A stretch of 32,217 nt of DNA from the NCBI GenBank assembly GCA_030654225.1, contig JAURXY010000007.1:1-32217 (forward strand), read 5' to 3'. The translations under genes were made by a program, and so were the position numbers. Positions 29,694 through 32,217 of this stretch are shown here, one piece after another. Under the pieces are notes generated by a model. It saw nothing but the letters and a program-made list of their open reading frames with translations, made no database searches and was not told the DNA's origin. The DNA is from a bacterium (GTDB lineage: Bacteria; Patescibacteriota; Minisyncoccia; Moranbacterales; UBA2206). Numbering within the stretch: position 1 is the stretch's first letter; every line of letters begins with the position of its first letter.

Positions 29694-29700
29694 AGAATAA

Positions 29701-32217
29701 ATGAGATTAAAAATAAATAAAAATTTGCTAATATTTCTTTTCCCAATAATAACCTTGTTATTTGTTTTGTCGTCGCAAAGTGCGAGCGCTTATACTTGCA
29801 CTTGGACTGGGACAAGTTCGACGGCTTGGGCGACGGCGGGGAATTGGTCGGGATGTAATAGCACTATTCCGCAAACTACGGATGATGTAGTGATTAATGT
29901 TGCCTCGGCCAATCAACCGCTCCTTGATCTTACGGGAGGAAAAACTATCAATTCTCTTTCAATTGGATCAAGTGCAGTTTCAACTCTTACTCTTTCTAAT
30001 GGCTTGGTGGACATTGATGTCAATAAATTAACTATCACCAACAATCTCACTGTCGGAGGATCCGGCACAATCACAAGCACCGCCAACACCACCGCCCAAA
30101 CTCATTCGGTGAATATGTCGGTGGGAGGAAATGTGGATATTGCAACTAATGGGAAGATTGATGTGACGGGGAAAGGGTTGAGTGGGGGAGCAGGGGGAGC
30201 AGCGAATGCGAGTGGTGGTAATGGCAATACTTCTGGTACTGGCGGTGGCGGTGGCGGAACATCTCTTAGTGGATGTGGCGGTGGCGGTGGTTACGGCGGA
30301 ATTGGAGGATCTGGAGATCCTGCGTGGGGTGGCGCAGGATTAGGAGGTATCGAAAATAATCAAAATAATATTCATCAGCCGATTGCTCTTGGTTCAGGTG
30401 GTGGTGGAGCCGCAGGCTACACTAATGTCGTTGGTGCCGCTGGTGGTGCTGGAGGAGGAGCAATCAAATTGATTATTTCCGGAACATTAACTTTAAATTC
30501 CGGAGGGTTCATTACTGCCAATGGAAATAACGGATCAAATAGCGGTGGCAATGGTGGTGGTGGTGGCGCTGGATCTGGTGGATCAATTTGGGTTCAAGTT
30601 GGGGCAATTTCTGGATCAGGAACAATTAGAGTTAACGGAGGAGCTGGAGGGTTCGGTGGTTTAAGTTGGTATGGTGGAGGTGGATCGGGAGGAAGAATTG
30701 CAATTACTGGATATAGTGCCGATTCATCAGTTAAACAAGCTTATGGTGGGCTTGGATATAATACTATTTATGGTGGGGCTGGTTCAATCTATACAAAATC
30801 AAGTAGTGCCACTTATGGCGATCTAACTTTCAATAATAATTCTCAGAATTCTCCATCAGCCAGAACTATTACTACCAGTTATGGAATTTTAGATTTCAAT
30901 AATATTTCTTTTAATGAAGGTACAGCCGGTTTTACTAACACGGGAGCCACCCTAAATATCTACGGAACATTTTCTTCTTCATCTTCCAATACTATAGACA
31001 AAACATTCATTAACTCTGGGACAATTAATCTCTATTCTTCCGGAACTTTTGCTATTTCTGCCACAGCCAATAATTCCGGCACTATCAACGCTAATTCTAT
31101 CACCACTCTAAATGTCAGTAATGTCATCACTAACTCTGGCTCATTTGTTGCCAATGCTTTAGAAAATCTAAATTTATCAGCTTCAATGGCTATGGATTTC
31201 GGAAAATACACCTTACCCTCAACTTTAAATATGACAATTAATAGTGGCGGAATTCTTACTCATACGGCTAATACTACTGCCAGAACATACTATATAGATT
31301 TATCTCTGGCTAATCTTACAATTAATTCTGGTGGTTACGTCAATGTCGACGGCAAAGGTCTCAGTGGTGGAGCAGGTGGAATTTATAGTAATGGTTCAAA
31401 TGGAACAACTTCTGGAGCCGGCGGTGGTAGTGGTGGAATATCAACTTCTGGCGGTGGCGGTGGCGGTGGCTATGGCGGAATAGGAGGAAATGGTCAATCT
31501 GGCGTTGGTGCGGGTGGTTCAGGCGGAATTGAAAATGGTCAAGCGTCTACAACACAACCAATTATTCTTGGTTCAGGTGGTGGTGGCGGTGCATCTGCAA
31601 ACGCTCATTGGGGTGGTGGTGGAGGTAAAGGAGGGGGAGCAATAAAGCTAATTATTTCTGGAGCACTAACATTAAACTCCGGCGGAGTTATTACAGCTAA
31701 TGGTAATAATGGATCTGCCGGTTATTCTGTAAGTGCAGGCGACGGTGGTGGTGGCTCAGGTGGTTCTATTTGGATTTCTGCTGGAACAATTACTGGGTCA
31801 GGAACAGTTAATACCAATGGAGGAAATGGAAGCACCGTTGGTTATGATGGCGGTGGCGGAGCAGGAGGAAGAATTTCTCTGGCCGGTATAGGCACAGCTG
31901 GATTTGTCAAAGGCTCAGGTTTTTCAATGACTCCAACTGCTACTGGTGGAACAGGTTATGCTTCTGGTGGAACTGGTTCCATCTACTACAATGTCAGTGG
32001 AACACAAACTTCTTCCGTAATGGATTTCACCGTCGCCAGAGATTTCACGACTTTAGCCTACAACAAAACCACCACCGCAGATTCCATCAGCACCCCCACT
32101 CTCACAGTGGATGCTCGTGCCGGAAATGCCACCGATACCAATGATAGTAGCTGGACTGCTTGGCAAACAAACATCTCAAGCAATGTCAGCGACAACCTCA
32201 ATCCTTTTGACAACAAG
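29701..32217 (+). CDS. Very large glycine-rich surface protein (3' end cut by the window)
   Basis: An open frame of 839 codons running off the window. Signal peptide MRLKINKNLLIFLFPIITLL, then FVLSSQSASA with likely cleavage before YTC. The first mature segment (TWTGTSSTAWATAGNWSG) is the autotransporter/beta-helix type strand often seen at the start of large adhesins. Two homologous glycine-rich modules of about 190 aa, near residues 154-345 and 548-735, share KGLSGGAGG, GGGYGGIGG, LGSGGGG and GGGAIKLIISG blocks. Thr/Ser/Asn-rich beta-helical-looking repeats separate them. No membrane anchor is visible yet; it should lie beyond 32217. No Shine-Dalgarno sequence. Confidence 0.88.
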   Translation, partial: MRLKINKNLLIFLFPIITLLFVLSSQSASAYTCTWTGTSSTAWATAGNWSGCNSTIPQTTDDVVINVASANQPLLDLTGGKTINSLSIGSSAVSTLTLSNGLVDIDVNKLTITNNLTVGGSGTITSTANTTAQTHSVNMSVGGNVDIATNGKIDVTGKGLSGGAGGAANASGGNGNTSGTGGGGGGTSLSGCGGGGGYGGIGGSGDPAWGGAGLGGIENNQNNIHQPIALGSGGGGAAGYTNVVGAAGGAGGGAIKLIISGTLTLNSGGFITANGNNGSNSGGNGGGGGAGSGGSIWVQVGAISGSGTIRVNGGAGGFGGLSWYGGGGSGGRIAITGYSADSSVKQAYGGLGYNTIYGGAGSIYTKSSSATYGDLTFNNNSQNSPSARTITTSYGILDFNNISFNEGTAGFTNTGATLNIYGTFSSSSSNTIDKTFINSGTINLYSSGTFAISATANNSGTINANSITTLNVSNVITNSGSFVANALENLNLSASMAMDFGKYTLPSTLNMTINSGGILTHTANTTARTYYIDLSLANLTINSGGYVNVDGKGLSGGAGGIYSNGSNGTTSGAGGGSGGISTSGGGGGGGYGGIGGNGQSGVGAGGSGGIENGQASTTQPIILGSGGGGGASANAHWGGGGGKGGGAIKLIISGALTLNSGGVITANGNNGSAGYSVSAGDGGGGSGGSIWISAGTITGSGTVNTNGGNGSTVGYDGGGGAGGRISLAGIGTAGFVKGSGFSMTPTATGGTGYASGGTGSIYYNVSGTQTSSVMDFTVARDFTTLAYNKTTTADSISTPTLTVDARAGNATDTNDSSWTAWQTNISSNVSDNLNPFDNK
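30163..31890 (+). repeat. Duplicated glycine-rich module in the surface protein
   Basis: The module near 30163-30730 returns near 31345-31890 with the same order of blocks (GKGLSGGAGG, GGIGG, GSGGGG, AIKLIISG, TLNSGG, ITANGNNGS, GGSIW, GGRI), separated by about 200 codons. The coordinates give the whole span and are approximate. Confidence 0.75.

Noticed and set aside
30163-31890. GGTGGTGGC-rich repeats that could be mistaken for a CRISPR or satellite array
   Set aside because: They are in-frame glycine codons of one long protein, with irregular spacing and no spacers.

Overview
The window looks like a chromosomal segment of a small, AT-rich bacterium of the Candidate Phyla Radiation (Patescibacteria, Parcubacteria/Moranbacteria-like). 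This is inference: no rRNA gene is present. It rests on the AT-rich base composition, many large cell-surface proteins with single membrane anchors, a glycyl-tRNA synthetase of the alpha2 type, an archaeal/eukaryal-like IleRS, a DnaE whose PHP domain keeps its metal ligands, and the near absence of metabolic genes. UGA acts as an ordinary stop (YgjP-like gene, rnhB and argS all end in TGA), so this is not a UGA-recoding lineage such as Gracilibacteria or Absconditabacteria.

Layout: 1-798 is a non-coding patch of nested imperfect palindromes. A YgjP-like metallopeptidase (+) converges on dnaE (-). A three-gene minus-strand operon of short secreted/membrane/unknown proteins (5252-6295) ends at a bidirectional terminator. 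A plus-strand run follows: rnhB, argS, a GT4 glycosyltransferase, ileS, two tiny genes, a membrane-anchored CAP/SCP protein and an 812-aa lamin-tail/Ig-type surface protein. Next come two overlapping degenerate receiver-domain genes, recO, a four-module DUF11-like anchored protein, tgt, a U32 peptidase-family gene and DUF1653. A 47-aa gene then leads into a GC-rich, multi-hairpin non-coding stretch with a strong terminator. A geranylgeranyl-reductase-like flavoprotein (-) and glyS follow. The right end is more accessory: an AntA-type fragment, an AAA_14/DUF4143 ATPase, a GIY-YIG protein and a very large glycine-rich surface protein cut by the window end.

Three patterns stand out. (1) Short palindromic elements sit in frame inside housekeeping genes: one family in dnaE, rnhB and argS, a second in ileS (twice), tgt and the U32 gene, and a third in argS. 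They look like selfish palindromes that settle in surface loops of essential proteins, analogous to Rickettsia palindromic elements. (2) Translation signals split into two classes. Eight short or lineage-specific genes carry near-perfect Shine-Dalgarno sequences, and their four cassettes end in strong GC-rich terminators. The housekeeping and large surface genes have almost no Shine-Dalgarno sequence. (3) tgt is bracketed by two long inverted repeats whose arms differ but whose loops share the same 10-base core. The structured RNA-like region at 24421-24624 is the best candidate for an undescribed RNA.
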